A DNA stretch of 64,000 nucleotides from Eucalyptus grandis (taxonomy: Eukaryota; Streptophyta; Magnoliopsida; Myrtales; Myrtaceae): positions 36,309,803 to 36,373,802 of the forward strand of contig NC_052619.1 of assembly GCF_016545825.1 (NCBI RefSeq). Reading direction: 5' to 3'. A model generated the notes under the pieces. The model was not told the origin of the DNA. It saw only the letters and a program-made list of their open reading frames with translations, and ran no database searches. The position numbers and the translations under genes are program-made. Shown piece after piece: positions 24,212 through 37,900 of the stretch. Numbering within the stretch: position 1 is the first letter of the stretch; each line of letters starts with the position of its first letter.

Positions 24212-25890
24212 TTTATTATATGATGGCTCCATCAAGTCGTCTCTTTCCCATGTGTTTTGTTAATTAGAACTTTGAGATTTGATTGGACTTATATGTGAGG
24301 AGACCGCTTGGCAAGACGTCTCTTTCCTACACATTTTCTATAAGTTAACATCAAGTTTTTTTAATAAGAGAAAAATAAACGAATCCTTGCAAGTAACATC
24401 TTCACCTTCTTAAATGTCACTCGTCAGTACCACGAAGGTGATTGGCCAAGACTGTTAAGCCTTACTTCCAAATGGTTTGGAGTCCCTCTTGGTCACAAGT
24501 TTGAATCTCCAAGTGATCTCCTCGATCACAAGAAATCCCTGTTTGTCTATGACATAGATTCGGCTTGTGTACTAGGTACAGTGTTCACTCTGGCTTTATT
24601 CCAACTTGTACCTAGTGGTGCAACGGTGATTGACTCGCTCAAAATCAGCAGTAGTAATAGCTCAAACTCAACATTTGGATTGTGGGTGTGGTTAACCCAG
24701 AGAAGTTGTCAACGCTAGTAGGTCCATCCAACTTTATTTGGCCCATCATGGATGCTCCAAGATTCGAACATCCAATTTTGGAGTTTCAATCGACTTGTCA
24801 ATCACTAGACGAACCCATTTGATTTGAATTTTATTGGCTCTTCCGATTGCATTAGTTTATGTGCAATTTTTAACCATCAAATCACAAAGGTAATATACTA
24901 AACTCGATCTTCACTTATATGTATTGAAACACAACGAATATACGTAGCTGAATCATAGAGTTGGCTAATCCGTTTAGAGCATTAGGTAGGGGCAACAAGA
25001 ATCTATGGAACTCATGGACTTTGCAGAACCTTCATGGTCACGTGGGTTCTAAGGTGGGTTAATTTGCAAGAATGTTTCAGGTTTCAAAATTTCTTAATTA
25101 GTAGGTATATGATAGATGTAACAGTTTGAGATTATGCTACCCTATAACCACTTTATGATGCGGCCTGCACCTCATACCTTGTTGCAAAGTATCCCGTAGA
25201 AAGGTACACATCGCCCCGTACAATATTGGTTAAGCTAAAATACCTACTAAACTAGTTTATACTTTCTCGTTTTTTCAAAATTTTCATATCTAAATGTATG
25301 AAAGTCTGAACTTATCAGCAATCTCTTTCCCATTAGGGAAAAACAAATCTCTTGCCCAATTTACTTTGGCTAATTTATCTCCTTATCTTTTACCTTCAAA
25401 GTTATTATCTCTGTAGGATTATATTAATATTGAACATGAAAGCGTATTCCATCAAGCAGTCCAATATATTTTGTGTTGAATTTCAATGTTTTAATAGCTA
25501 GAACATCCGCAAGTTTTTATTCAATATGGGCAGTATGAGGTACCCTGAAACTAGTAGAGCCGATGGATCTTGGATTTCAAGGTGGTTTCAAGAGCCTCCT
25601 AGATAGGTTTTGGGTTAAAGGAATTTGGAACTAGGTACCCATAGGGCAATATTAGGGTAGTACCTACATCCTACCCACCTTGAGACTTGTCCACCCTAAA
25701 ATCATAAGTAGATTTCCAACTCCCAAACCATAATTACTTGTTCAAATTCCATCAATTACGTGTGCATTGCTTTGGATTAGGTTCAATGTAAACAAAACTA
25801 GAGGGGCGGGGGATAGACATAATGGCAAGAAGTTGACGCAAATTGTACTCTTGCAGCCTATGGGGGTGATTTAGGGCATACAAAAAAATA
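24212..25890. other. Intergenic DNA, no gene seen
   Basis: No recognisable coding frame. Around 25500-25700 a stretch rich in GGTACC- and CCTACCCACC-like words resembles 20440-20570, suggesting another worn repeat. Confidence 0.4.
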
Positions 25891-27003
25891 GTACTCTATA
25901 CTTAATAATAAATCAATAGATTGACGAGAAGAATATCACATGTGTATCGTTATTAGACTCGTTAAACGGGTGAGTTGGGTCGGGTTTTGGTCATGTCATA
26001 AATGATCCGACCTAAATCAACTAATTTAACCCATTCATTACCAATTTATTGTAATGCAAAATTTTTCACACATACCCAACCTGATCCATACCCAATCCAT
26101 TTAACTAAACCTAAAAACTTATTTTTTATGATTTAAAAAAAAATTATATTACTAAAATAATTTTATGCAACACAAATTTAATGGACAATTTTAATAATTT
26201 TTTAAAAATTTATTTTTTAAATCGAATTTTAATTATTTAAAAAAATTGAATTGTTAATAATAATTATTTTTTAATAATATAATTTTTCTTTTCTTTTTCC
26301 TTATTCTTTTTTGTTTTATTCTTCTTCGATCGGCCGGCAACCAGCCACAGGCGAGCTCAAGCTCACCCCTTGCCGATCGACAAGGCCGGAGTCTCACCCG
26401 ACGCTGGTGAGCTAGAGTCTCGCTCGACACCGACGAACTCGAGGCTTGTGCGAGGCTTGAGCCTCGCCTAGCTAGTTGCCATGCCAACCACCAGCTAAGG
26501 AAGGAGGAAGAAGGGGAAAAAAAAGGAAAGAAAAAAGAAAAAGAAAAAAGAAAGAAAATTGAAATATAAAAGATAATTATAATTTCGATTTTTATAAAAA
26601 AAAAAAAATTGTAAAGTTAAAGAGGAAAAAGAGAGATTGTAAGGCTTTAGATGAAAATAGATTTTAAGTCCAACCAATTTAAGACTCATCTATTTTAAAT
26701 CTTTAATTATTAAATTTATTTAACTAATTTCTTTAAAAAATAAGTAATTCATATATGACTCATTTATAATTTAAATGGGTCATATATGAATTTAAAACCC
26801 ATTTTGTCACCTCTAATCACTGTGCACACAACTGATTTTGCTCAGATTCTACATGTGGCGGAAGACCCACATCGTACCCTTGCTGCCAAAAAGATGGTAC
26901 TCTTTAGTTGATAATAAATCAATAGACTGATGAGAAGAATGTTATATGTGCGTCATTGCAGACGCAACTGGTTTCACTAAGATTTTCCGCGTGGCCTAGG
27001 ACC
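25891..27003. repeat. Local duplication of about 110-140 bp, one copy split by a transposon
   Basis: Copy 1 is 25891-25953 plus 26816-26880; copy 2 is about 26890-27003. Shared words are AATAAATCAATAGA, GATGAGAAGAAT/GACGAGAAGAAT and, after the insertion, CGCAACTGGTTTCACTAAGATT versus CACAACTGATTTTGCTCAGATT. Copy 1 is interrupted by the element at 25954-26815. Confidence 0.7.
25954..26815. mobile_element. Degenerate non-autonomous hAT-like element, 862 bp
   Basis: The right end TTTTGTCACCTCTA matches that of the 11664-12378 element, and the left part has the same GGGTGAGTTGGGTCGGGTTT repeats. Left terminal repeat is eroded. Candidate 8-bp target duplications ATCGTTAT and ATCACTGT match at five positions. 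A neighbouring unoccupied copy (TGCGTCATTGCAGACGC near 26949) supports the insertion. The GC-rich core at about 26328-26480 has GGCCGGCAACC, GGCGAGCTCAAGC and GAGCCTCGCC. Confidence 0.7.
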
Positions 27004-27378
27004 CCCTGGCTGCTAGCCTGCTAGCCTGCTACTTATATAATATCTTCTTAAACAATGCAATGGGGATGGAATCATGGGGCCAGACTGTCCGAAAGCGACG
27101 GTCGAAAGAGAATTATTTGGGAACGAGATTGTTTTAATATCCTTATAATCAATCTGATTGACAGAAAGGACAGGTTTAACCTAATGTTAAAATATTTATG
27201 CGTTTAGCCCTCAGGGCTTGGCTGGAGACAGTTTGGCTTGCTCTTGCTGTTGCCATGCTGAGGATGCCACCTGACTCGACTATCTTGATGGTTCTCGTCT
27301 TGTGACTTTGCGGATGACCTGCGCCTTTGGATCGTTTTCTAACCAGATAAATGCATAGGCACTTTCCATGATTGTCTT

Positions 27379-28115
27379 AGGGATTCGGATATCTAAGATT
27401 AATGAAGGGTTAGGTACTTTTTTTTTATTATTAATTTTATAAAAGATCGAAGCGCTCTTATTTTTGTTTATTGATCTATTTCAAAACACCAAAACTCATA
27501 AACTTTTTTTCGTCCCTTCCTCTCCACCTAATAGGGATGTGTGTGAAACAACCCCACCCAACTTTAGGGATTTGGATGTCAAAGATTAATAAAGGGCTAG
27601 TTTTTTTTGAGTTTGATTAATTTTATAATGGATCGAACCAGCCTTATTTCTTTTTATGGATGATTCTTGAAACACCAAAAACTCAAAACCCAACATTTTT
27701 TTCATCCCTTCCTCTCCACCAAGTAGGGGTAAGCAAAAGAAATGGATTGAACTTAAGGGTTTTGGATCTCAACGAATAATGAAGGGCGATATTTTGATTA
27801 ACTTTATAATAGATCAAATTGCCCTTATTTTTTTTTTATTGATTTTATCCTGAAATACTAAAAGTTCAAAACTCAAAGTTTTTTTTTGCCCCTTCCCCTC
27901 CACTCCTCCAAAAGAACTGGACGGAATTTTAGGGATTCAGGTCTCAAAGATTAGTGAAGGGCTAGGTTTTTTTTTTTTGATTAATTTTGTAATAGGCCGA
28001 ATTGGCCTTATTTCATTTTATCAATTTTATCTCAAACACCCAAAACTCAAAGCACAACACTTTTTTGGCCCCTTCCTCTCCACTTAGCAAGGGTGAGCAA
28101 AAGAACCAGATGAAC
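27379..28115. repeat. Four-unit tandem repeat of about 185 bp
   Basis: Units start at 27379, 27566, 27756 and 27931 with AGGGATTCGG-like words followed by AAAGATTAATGAAGGGCTAG, a T tract, AATTTTATAATAGATCGAA and CCCCTTCCTCTCCAC. Periods are 187, 190 and 175 bp. Units are diverged. No protein-coding signal is seen. Confidence 0.85.
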
Positions 28116-29409
28116 CGGGTGATTCAGTTCGGTTTCAGTTTGGTTCTGGGTGGTTTCCAATTCCAAAATTTTGGAACTAATGAATATCGATTCTTGATTC
28201 CTTGAAGATGAAGACGAAGGCTAGGCCTTGTTCTCCTTTCCTCTCTGTTCTCACCATTGCTTTGGTGGACACACCCACCCTAACCACTCAAATTGAATCA
28301 ATTTTTGTTGCTGTTGTTGTAATTCTTATATTCCCATATTAATAATTTATTTAGTTTAAACCAGAAATCAGACTGCCGGTCCACATCGTTTAATGATCAA
28401 ATGATTTGTCTAAAGCATCATTACCGAGAAAAGAGCACACTTTATTTGACATTTTGGCCGACAAAAAACACCCAGTTTTGACTCCACTAACGCACGCGTG
28501 CGACGGTAATTCTCGGGCACTCGTTTGAGTTTGGACTTTAAATTCTCAAAAATAGTCATTTTGTAAATAGGAAAAAGAGTTCATTTTGTCATAAATAGAT
28601 GCTAAACTAACTATGGTTAGCTGAGAATGCTATATCCTCTTAGGAGAAAATATTAGCTGCATATATTGTGTCACCACAGCAAATTAGAAGTCTATTTATT
28701 ACATGGCCCACTTGTCAGATTTTTCTGTCTCCTTCTTACATTCTCTCTCCTCTCCACTGCTTTGTTCTGTCTTTTTGCGGGCCATGGATGACCCTCTCTC
28801 CTCCCTCTGGCCCTCTCTCTCACCTGCACAACGTCGTTCGCCTGCCATCTCCCTCACCCGAGCTCGATCTCTGCGCCTCCCCCACTGGCCACAGCTCCAC
28901 CATTGAAATCGTCCACGGCCCCTTAGCTCCAGGAATAAGCCGTAGTCCCCTGTGCCCGTTGTTATCACTCGCAACCTCCAGCCCCTACATTCTCGAGATC
29001 CTCTGTGCTCAAAGTCGTCGCCGACCTCCACCTAAAAAAAAAAAAAAAAAAAAAAAGGAGAAAGAAAAGGAGAAATGGTGAAGAAGAAGAGGAGAAAGTG
29101 AGGTGTGAACCTGCAAGAAGAGACTGACAAAGGGAGGAAGTCCTTGCAATGGGCTCATGAGACGCGCAACACGTGATGAATAGATTAATAATTTGTTGAG
29201 TTGACAGATACTAAATATTTACTCATCGTGGGAAACAGGAAACATAAAAAGGAGATAAGTGCCGGTTTCGGGACCCATGAATAAACCAAACAAGATCCTG
29301 TTCCAGGTGGATTTAGAATGAGGTGGGCCGGTTCCATGTTCTACAAACTGGGAGTTGGCTTATCCTGAAACCAAGGGCGCGCATGCTTCTTGATTAGGGA
29401 AGAACTTTT
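28116..29409. other. Intergenic DNA with a CT-rich block
   Basis: A CT-rich stretch (28700-29030) opens frames in several phases on both strands, which marks composition rather than a gene. A long A tract lies at 29034-29056. No family is recognised. Confidence 0.4.
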
Positions 29410-29935
29410 TAATTTTTTTTCAGAAATAATACTTTTATATTTCTATTTCAGTGAACAATTTATAAGTAAAATAATGTGTTTGGTAACCACATAAAATTTC
29501 TACTTTTGAAATATAAAAAGAATAGAAATGTGTTTGGTAACGCAATAATTTTTTATTTATATTTATTCATTTTTTATTCTTGCTCACATATTCCCGACCG
29601 CCAATCGCCGATTGCGCCAATGGGTTGTGTGGTGGCGGTCATGCAGCGGTGGTGGCGGCGACGGTGGCTGATGATGGCCGGTGGCAACCAGCGATTGGTG
29701 GTTGCTCCGAGTGGTTAGAGGTGGCCGTGGCAAGAAGAGAGAAATAAAAGAAAATTTTTTTAAAAAAAATTGGCTTATTTCTAAAACTTGTTCCTAAAAA
29801 CAAGAATAATTTTTTTTTTTGTTTCTTGTTTTTGTTAAATCTATTCTCAAGCTAACTTTCTATTTTGGGTAGAAAAACAACTTGATATTACTAAACGAAT
29901 TTCTATTCTTTTTTTCTTCCAAAAAATAAAAATAA
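29410..29935. mobile_element. Putative MITE with GTGTTTGGTAAC subterminal repeats and GC-rich core
   Basis: GTGTTTGGTAAC occurs twice in the left arm (29477, 29530). The right arm carries an inverted-like ATTACTAAACGAATTTCTATTC. Between them lies a GC-rich core (about 29597-29730) with GGTGGCGGTCATGCAGCGG. Exact ends and target duplication were not determined. Confidence 0.4.
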
Positions 29936-30653
29936 AAAATCCGGAGGAACATAAACATTCTCATGCAGAGCCCAATTATCCCCCACCACCTAAGTCCATC
30001 TTTTGCTCGCAAATACCGCCTCCGTGCTCGCTAGCCACAGGCAACCCGTCACTCTACGCTAGCGGCGACCTGTCGCTCGAGGCTAGCAACGACCGATCTA
30101 GGCTAAACTATCCTAGCCCTATCGTTGTGAGTCTAGCTTTGAGCAGTGGCGTGTCGACGATCGTGCCGAGGCTGCCAGCGACATTGGAGGCGTGCGTGAT
30201 TTTGAAGGCGTGCGTTGCTCTAGTTGCTACGTCGCGCCTCAATGTCGATTGGCCTAATAGTGACGCGTCAACATCTGGAGGGCAGCATGAAAGCAAGACG
30301 TCAATGGGCAAATCACAATTTTCCTGTCTATATTTCAAAAAAAAAAAAAAAAACGAAAAAAGTTTTTTGGGGAAAGAAAGAAAAATCATTATGTCCATCA
30401 CATGAATAAATTTTTTAATTTACATTTTCACGTTTTACGTTAGATAAATGATGTGTGACCAAATTCAATTACATTCACGTATAAATAAATTGAATCACAA
30501 AACCATCACTAAGTGCGTACATATCACTAATTCGATATTCGATGTGTAAAAACTCTTTAATGTTAAATTCAATTTTCTCAAAATAATTGGCCCCAGCAGC
30601 TATGGTCTTGAGTCCATCTCCATTGAATTTAATTATGAAAAAAAAAAAAAAAC

Positions 30654-30985
30654 CATCTTGGAAAACGACCGCAAATAATGCGTGCCAACTCTGCAATAAA
30701 GAACACCTAGATTAAGACGTGATATCGTGTTTTCTTCTTCAACTAGTTAACTTGGACGCTTCCTAAAAGTCTCCGAAAGCGGGGCATAAAGTAATTTTCA
30801 CTTTTAGAAAAAAAGAAAACATCATGGAAAACGACCGCGGGTACGTGCCAGCTCTACGATAAAGAACACCTAAATTAAGACGCAATGTCGTGCTTTCTTC
30901 TTCAAAAAGTTAACTCGAGTGCTTTCTCAAGTGACCTGAAACCGCCCATAAAGTAATTTTCACTTTCAGAAAAATTCATGCGGCT
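30654..30985. repeat. 166-bp tandem duplication
   Basis: CATCTTGGAAAACGACCG (30654) recurs as CATCATGGAAAACGACCG (30820), followed in both by AATAAAGAACACCTA/GATAAAGAACACCTA, TTAAGACG, TTTCTTCTTCAA, GTTAACT and CATAAAGTAATTTTCACTTT. Confidence 0.85.
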
Positions 30986-33900
30986 TTTTGCCAAGAGCAA
31001 GCACTTTAGGGCACACGAAAAGTTGGCGTAAGCTGCATTTCAAGTAGCTTTGGATTTGTTCTTCTAACTTTAATCCGTTTTGTTATTCAACAAAGTTTCG
31101 TAAACTTTGGCCCGTCTGATTCCAGTTCCTATGCGTGCTTGTCTATTCGAAATTACCTGGTAGTACGATTAGGGTTCCGACGCCCTGTTAAGACCTTGCC
31201 ACTCGCATGTCGGACGGTGTTGCATCTCGGGCTTGACAAATTCTACGGATATCAAATTTACAATCTTAAATACTTGGTTAACTAACTTCTCTTCTTATAA
31301 AGAAGGAGATGCAAAAGTCTGAACGGGGTCAACTGTATACCCTTACATCGTCCCTGGGTCATGGCCAAAACTAGAAGTTGGAACTCTCCAATTTCTTTGC
31401 TCATAAGACGTATCCTCCCTCTTAACGATAGCCATGAACAAGATTGCAATCTTATAATGAATCGAGAATCGTATTTGGACGGGATCGTAGAAGGATCATC
31501 TTAAGGAACTATGACACGGTGTCCGCTTTTCTAGCGTTTAAAGTAGAGGAAATCCCATGCTGCGATAACGGCTTCAAAGTGTGATAAATCAAACGTTGCG
31601 TTACATGGCTACCGTGCGTGCTGTGTCTAGCGATCACACCACCCATGAACGACTTCGAAATTTAAGCACTAATAGGATGAACTACAGATCCCACGAGTAG
31701 TGGACTAAGTGGGTTGCATTGCGCCAGCTATGTAACCGACCATTAGATAGGCACACATCAAGGGCATCGACTTAGTGGGGACTGATCTGGTTCCATCGCG
31801 CCAGCTATGTAACCGACCATTAGATAGGCACAAATCAAGGGCTTCGATTTCTTCCATATTAGATGAAATGCACCATCTCCATGGTGACCAAGGCCTTGAT
31901 GAATTATAGTCATGGGGACACCAACATAGAATGGAGGTCGGAAAATTCAAGGAGATGGCTAGTGCAGCTAAAGAACAAAGAGGGGAAACGTCAAGAAACC
32001 CAGAGACCTAAAACACCAGCAAACGAATTCTACTTACCACCGAAAACTAACTCATTTGAATTTCGTTATAAAACATCACAAGAAAAATCAGCCGGGTCGG
32101 CTTTAGATGGTCTTGAAACCTAAGTCATGGGTTTAAAAGTCAGAAGACAGAATAGATCGTATTTACGAACAGGAAAATAGCCCAACAAAATGAGATCTTA
32201 TCCTCAACGGGTACGCCAATTGCTAAAGTTGGGGAACCCGTGATCTAAGCATCTCTCCTATGGAGAGGAAACACAAACAGACGAATACCTGAATGCAAGT
32301 CATGCAAGAAATCCGAGCTACTCAGCAAAACTACTAGAGCTGGAGATCCAGGAGGCCATTGGAACTTGAGATTATTCTTATCAAGTTCCACTAGGATGAT
32401 CATCAGATCATGTCGAGATCAAAGCTGGTAATACTTGACTTCGTGACTCTCAAGCATTATCTAGTTGATTTCCTCATATAATTTGATTAGCTTTCACTAC
32501 TCTACAAGAAAACCAAATACGACCTCCAAATTTTTTGCACGTCTTTTACTAGAGGAGAGGGGGGCTAAATCAATCTTCTCTCCCTAACTCCTTTTACGGC
32601 TAGTAAGCACGGGACCTGCTTCGTCATGCGTGAAACATAACGAGAGGTAAAACAAATGAGAAGTGCTGAGAACAGAAACTATTCAGTCCCAAATACCAAG
32701 AGAAACCGGTGAAAACCGATTGCTAAGGAAAGTCTGTTTTGACACATAAGAAAAGTGCATGGAAACAAACTGCAGAGAAGAAATAGCATTACGAACGTGA
32801 AATGACCAGTCACTGCTAAGGCGTGGCTCTTGGTTGTTCTGAGTTTCCTTACATGAAGTAGCGCTCTAATAGATTAACCAATTTCCAGGTTAAAAAAGAG
32901 GCGCCACATGGGGACAACTAATCGATCCTCTTCTAACACTAGTTACATCATAACTTAACAGAAAAAAAAAAAAAAAAACTGGTTAACCAATCTATGATAA
33001 TATAGAAAAACTTTTTAATAAAGGTGGGGTAGTGATGTTAAGAAAAAATGAGTTGGGAAATGTAGTTGAAACAGTCGTTTTCAAGGAGCATGTGCTCATT
33101 CAGGTCAGTCGTAAAGTTAAACAGTGTCAGAATGGTTTCATAAGAATGCGATGCACAAGTCAATTACGAATTGAAGGATACGCGGACCCTCAAACCACAT
33201 CATCTCTGAGACCCCAAAGGGGGAAAAGGAGAAAAGAAAACCAAATCAAAAAAGGACCAAAAAAAAAAAAAAAAGAACCAACAAAACATACCCTCACTTG
33301 CACGTGCACACCACGGGGACAGAAAGGCAAATGCCGCAAGGCATTGATGTGGTAAAATTTGGAACCACCAGCAAGTATTTCGATATATGTTTGGCCCTAT
33401 ACTGCAAAGTGAAAGAAAAGGCCAAAAATGCAAAATAACCTTAAATTGGTTTTAAGGCTCTTTTGCCTAGGAACGCCTTTCTTTTTACATGGTGAATCTC
33501 CATGTCCATGAGACGAGGCACATCAGGTGGAAGGGCTGACACCTGATGGAAAGTTTAACCGGACATTACCTGTTTACATCAACATTTGCTTCTGACCTTT
33601 AGCTAAAATACACCAAGCTGGCCAATCTGCTTATGCTCAACATGGAGCAATCGTGACAATACCCATCCCAGCAACTGGTTTCACTTGAATCCAAAAGTAG
33701 CTTACCTAAAGATAAGTTCCACGGAAGGAGGAAAAAGAGAAAAGGAGAAAAAGAAAAGCAAAAAAGGAAGATGGTAACCATGTAAGGACCATGCTTATGG
33801 CACATTTTAGAAGTTAAGCATGCCCAAACAGAACAGAAACTTTTCCCAATGAACTCATTTCACCCAAAAGATATTTAACGCTCATTGAAACCCCTAATAT

Positions 33901-34990
33901 CATATGCTCATCATCCTAGAACGACAAGATCTACAGCTGCTTACCTCTATTATCACAGTGCAATTTAACCCTGTCCATACTGATCTCAAGAGAGCTCTGT
34001 AGATATCCCCACATATGACCTGCATGTGCATGGGATATATAACATGCCCACCACACCATAAAATACAATAGAAACGAAAGAACAAATAAGCATAACAAAG
34101 AAACACCTAAACTTGATTGCCATTTTCACTTCTTTTAACTAATGGAGAAAGAAATTATGTAAAAGAGCAACACATAAAAAAAACCAGATAACTCGTCACT
34201 AAGGATGTGATTGTGAACTGATCATAAAATAGCAAAGTAGCAAGAGTGTATCAATCCAACATCATCAAGCGAAAAAGAAATTTGTCACAAACATTGGGTG
34301 GCTGGCTGACCACAAGTGAAGGCAGAAAACTTCCTGAAATAGTCAAAGCATATGGGGACAAGCTCATAACAGTCTTCATTCACTTCCAAATGGACCTGCA
34401 AAAGATGAACAAAAAATGTCCACATTCATGACGAGCCAGCGACTGGCATAAACTTTTAGAACCAAAAGAAAGACAGCAATCTCCTAAGAAACCGTCCTCC
34501 ATTTAAAGTGCAAGTCCCATGCTTCAGGCCAAGATTCCGATCACTGCACATGAAAAAAGACTCTTCAAACTGGATAAATCTTTTCCCCAAGTGACAATCT
34601 TCTCGATCTTTCCCCAAGAAGGCCCTGGAATCATAGGAAGCACCATATCTAAATCTAATTTAAGTTTGCTTCATTGGTTTATACTCCACAGCTATCTCTG
34701 ACTGACACGACACAGAATTCTCATAATGTCTGAACATGGCGAGGATCCATTCAACTTGTCTCCCCAAACAAACCTTTTTACTTGTAAGAGCATATAATGT
34801 CTCTCTCCTAGCACCAATTTTGCTGAATAAATGAACCTGAGCTGCTTGAAAAAAAATGCAAAATCAGACTAATTGTAAAGCCATTATGATTAATCATCAT
34901 AACAAGAAAAAACAACAAGAGAAGATCGACTCCAAATTGTATACTCTACCAGTTCAAAGGTCTAGTGCCCAGTGTACACTGCAACCGGGT
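30986..34990. other. Intergenic region with no recognised gene
   Basis: Composition is more balanced than elsewhere, but open frames are short and match nothing known. The right-hand part (about 34700-34990) is likely 3' UTR of the splicing-factor gene. A 77-bp tandem duplication sits at 31721. Confidence 0.45.
31721..31855. repeat. 77-bp tandem duplication
   Basis: GCGCCAGCTATGTAACCGAC and TTAGATAGGCACA..ATCAAGGGC occur at 31721 and 31798 with almost no differences. Confidence 0.85.
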
Positions 34991-37900
34991 CTACAGGTCC
35001 TCTGCATCCATTGAGATTCCATTACTCTGCAATACTGTTCCCCGTTTATGACTTTTAGGATTCGACAAGCCTGTGATGTCATCATGTTCTTCCTCAACCA
35101 TCTTTTCAACCAAGTCAAAATGCTCAATCTCAGAAACCAACCTTCCATTATCATCAGAATCTTGAGTCTCACCAAGATTCCGATTATGATGCTCCAACTC
35201 TTTGACATTGCTATTGTTCCATCTATCATGCAAGTCATCCTCATGGTCCACAGATGAGGATGTAGAATGCCTCAGTTTCTTCGATTTAGTCCTTTTAGGG
35301 GATTGTCCTTCTCTATTATGATCAGCTTCAACTGAAGTTGATCTGGATTTTTGTCCTCTTTGCGCCTCCAATTCTTTGTCACTGCCTTCATCCATTTCAT
35401 CACCAGAATAATGCCTTGATTCTTTAGGCTTTGAACCAGAAGATTTCTTATCTTTTAATGTGTTGTCATTCAAACTACTCAGGGTGGACTTGCTATCCCT
35501 TCGAGACTTTCTCTCTGCAGACTTTGACCTTGAATGCCTTCTGCTATGATGCCTTGATGCCTTAGATTTGTTGCTGTCCACCTTATCCTTGGAGTGATGC
35601 TTACCTTCTGGAGATCTTGATCTCGATCGTCTTCTATCACGATGCTTTGACCTCGAATCTTTGGTCTCCATTTTTTGGCCCATGTTATGCTTATCTCCAA
35701 TAGATCTTGACCTTGACCTTCTTCTACTGTGACGACTTCGTCTTTCACCAGTAGTTTCTTCCTCCTCGAGAGAGTGATGAAGTTCCACAGATCTAGACCT
35801 GGAACGCCTTTTACGCTCTTGCTTTTTTTCACCAGGGCTTCCAGGAGAGGACTTCCTCCTACCATGCTTGCCTTCTGCAGATAATGACCTGGACCTTTTA
35901 CGGTCTCGGGGTCGTCTTCGTTCCTCTCCAGTATCGCCCTTTTTCTCACTCCCATGATGATCAATTTCTAGAGATTTTGACCGTGACCTTCTTTCTTTTA
36001 ATTTATCTCCATCATCTCTTTTTGCAGATGACCTGCTCTCACGGTTTCGCCTTGGTGATCTTGAACTACCACGAGCTGATCTATGAGATCTATGAGAACC
36101 TTCTTGATGACGCCTGGGTGATTCTGAATCAGCTCTAAAAGATTTCCTCTTTTGAGGACTCACGCTCCTACTTCTATTTCTCCTAGACAAAGATGAATAA
36201 TGATCATGTGATCTATCGGAATCCCGCCTTCTACTCTTCACACTGCTGTGAGTGACTTCTCTATGTGACCTTCGGTCACCTTCATAGCTTGAGCGATGAT
36301 GAGATCTGAATGGAGATCTGGATCTGCGTTCCCTACGATGTCTGGCCGGAGGCGAGTAAGTAGGGGACCTAAGCCTCCCTCTGTACTTAACAGGTGATAA
36401 GGACTTGGATTTTGACCTTGCTCGAGAGGTTGAAGGAGACCTGCAAAAGTGCAAATAGTCAATAACATAAGCAATTGCCAATATTTTAAGAACAAGATAT
36501 TCTTGAATGTGGAGTTAATTTTTCGTTCTTAACTTAAAACCAGAGCTGGTGCACATTTCATTGTAAAACTGTTTCTCTTATTCAAGGCAATCAAAATTTG
36601 ATGGCATTTATGTTGCATGGAAGCACAAAGTAGCGTTATGTACCAAAGTTAAAGTTAAGAGGAAAGGATTTCATTAAAATTAGTAACAATAATTTTCTGG
36701 TGTACACTGGCACGAAGAAGCAATAGAAGAGGGTTAAAGAGTAGATATGTGAACTAACCAGGGGACAATCACAGGAGCTTAACAGGTGATCATAAACTAG
36801 GAAGTAGCGACAACAACAAGAACACTAAAAATTATTGATGCCATGGCATTTAAGCATGTAAGCTCTAGAAAAAATTACTAGAACAGAAGAAAGCCAAAAT
36901 CTCAGAGAGTATAATTGAAGCTAAAGTTCATTCACAATGCCTTACGCCCATCCATATCCACATCCAAACTTTCATGTATAGGATCCCTAAATCTGTTTGC
37001 TGTGTTGTTCTAATTGTTTCTTTTCCAAATAATGTTGCCCAGGTCAAAAGTTGAGGACATCCACAAAAAAGTGGCTTTCTGAACTACGATCTGAAAGCAC
37101 AAACTACAAAATTATGCGTCACTTTCATAAGTCGAGTTATACATGTCTTCCTCTCTTCCAGCTTAGACAATATATATTCCCCAACCATATTAAAGTGAGC
37201 ACCTGTAGAAACACATCAGCTCTCCTACAGAAGAAATATTCATGTTGAAGTTCTGGGAATGCTACAAAAACCAATAGGTAAGAAAGATATCGAGCTTCTC
37301 CCAATTCTATTCCAGATGAGAAAAAGGGCAAACAAAGTAAATTCCCTCCTGTTGAGTATCTTCTGGCAGATAGTCAAATTTTCAGTCAACCCCACATACC
37401 AGTGGAAATTGCACCATATGTTAAGCTGAGATTCAAGCATTAGATGATGTCATGAGGTATTGCACAATATTTGCCTTCATCCAATCAGTCTTATTCTTCA
37501 GCTACTGAAAATCCCAATAGTCTTAAACACGATAACTAAATGCCTCAACGCTTGACAACTAAATAATGATCCAAAGGGAGCAAAAAGAGTAACAAGGAAG
37601 TAACTTTCTGAAAAAAAGTAACCATAAACTAGATTAAGATACCAAGAATACATCAGATGGCACCGCCAGAGCAACATCACCCCTACCTCCATCACCACTA
37701 ACTCCAGGTTTCCAACCTAATACCTGCAATCTCACTCCATGCCCCAGTATCTGGAGCATCTATGTGATTGTGATTGCCAGATCCTCTCACTTCCAACACC
37801 CCAATTTCTAGCACTGCCATCACCACCCCATATTGAAAACTACCACTGTCATAAAAACTTTAGCTTTTGCCTCTATGCAAGATAGATATGCTAAGGAACT

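Noticed and set aside
24430..24560. Possible tRNA-like stretch (GTCACAAGTTTGAATCTCC)
   Set aside because: It has a weak T-loop-like word, but no paired acceptor stem or anticodon arm could be drawn.
28668..29081. 137-codon plus-strand frame and 110-codon antisense frame
   Set aside because: CT-rich block ending in a long A tract with a lysine run; composition artefact, no recognised domain.
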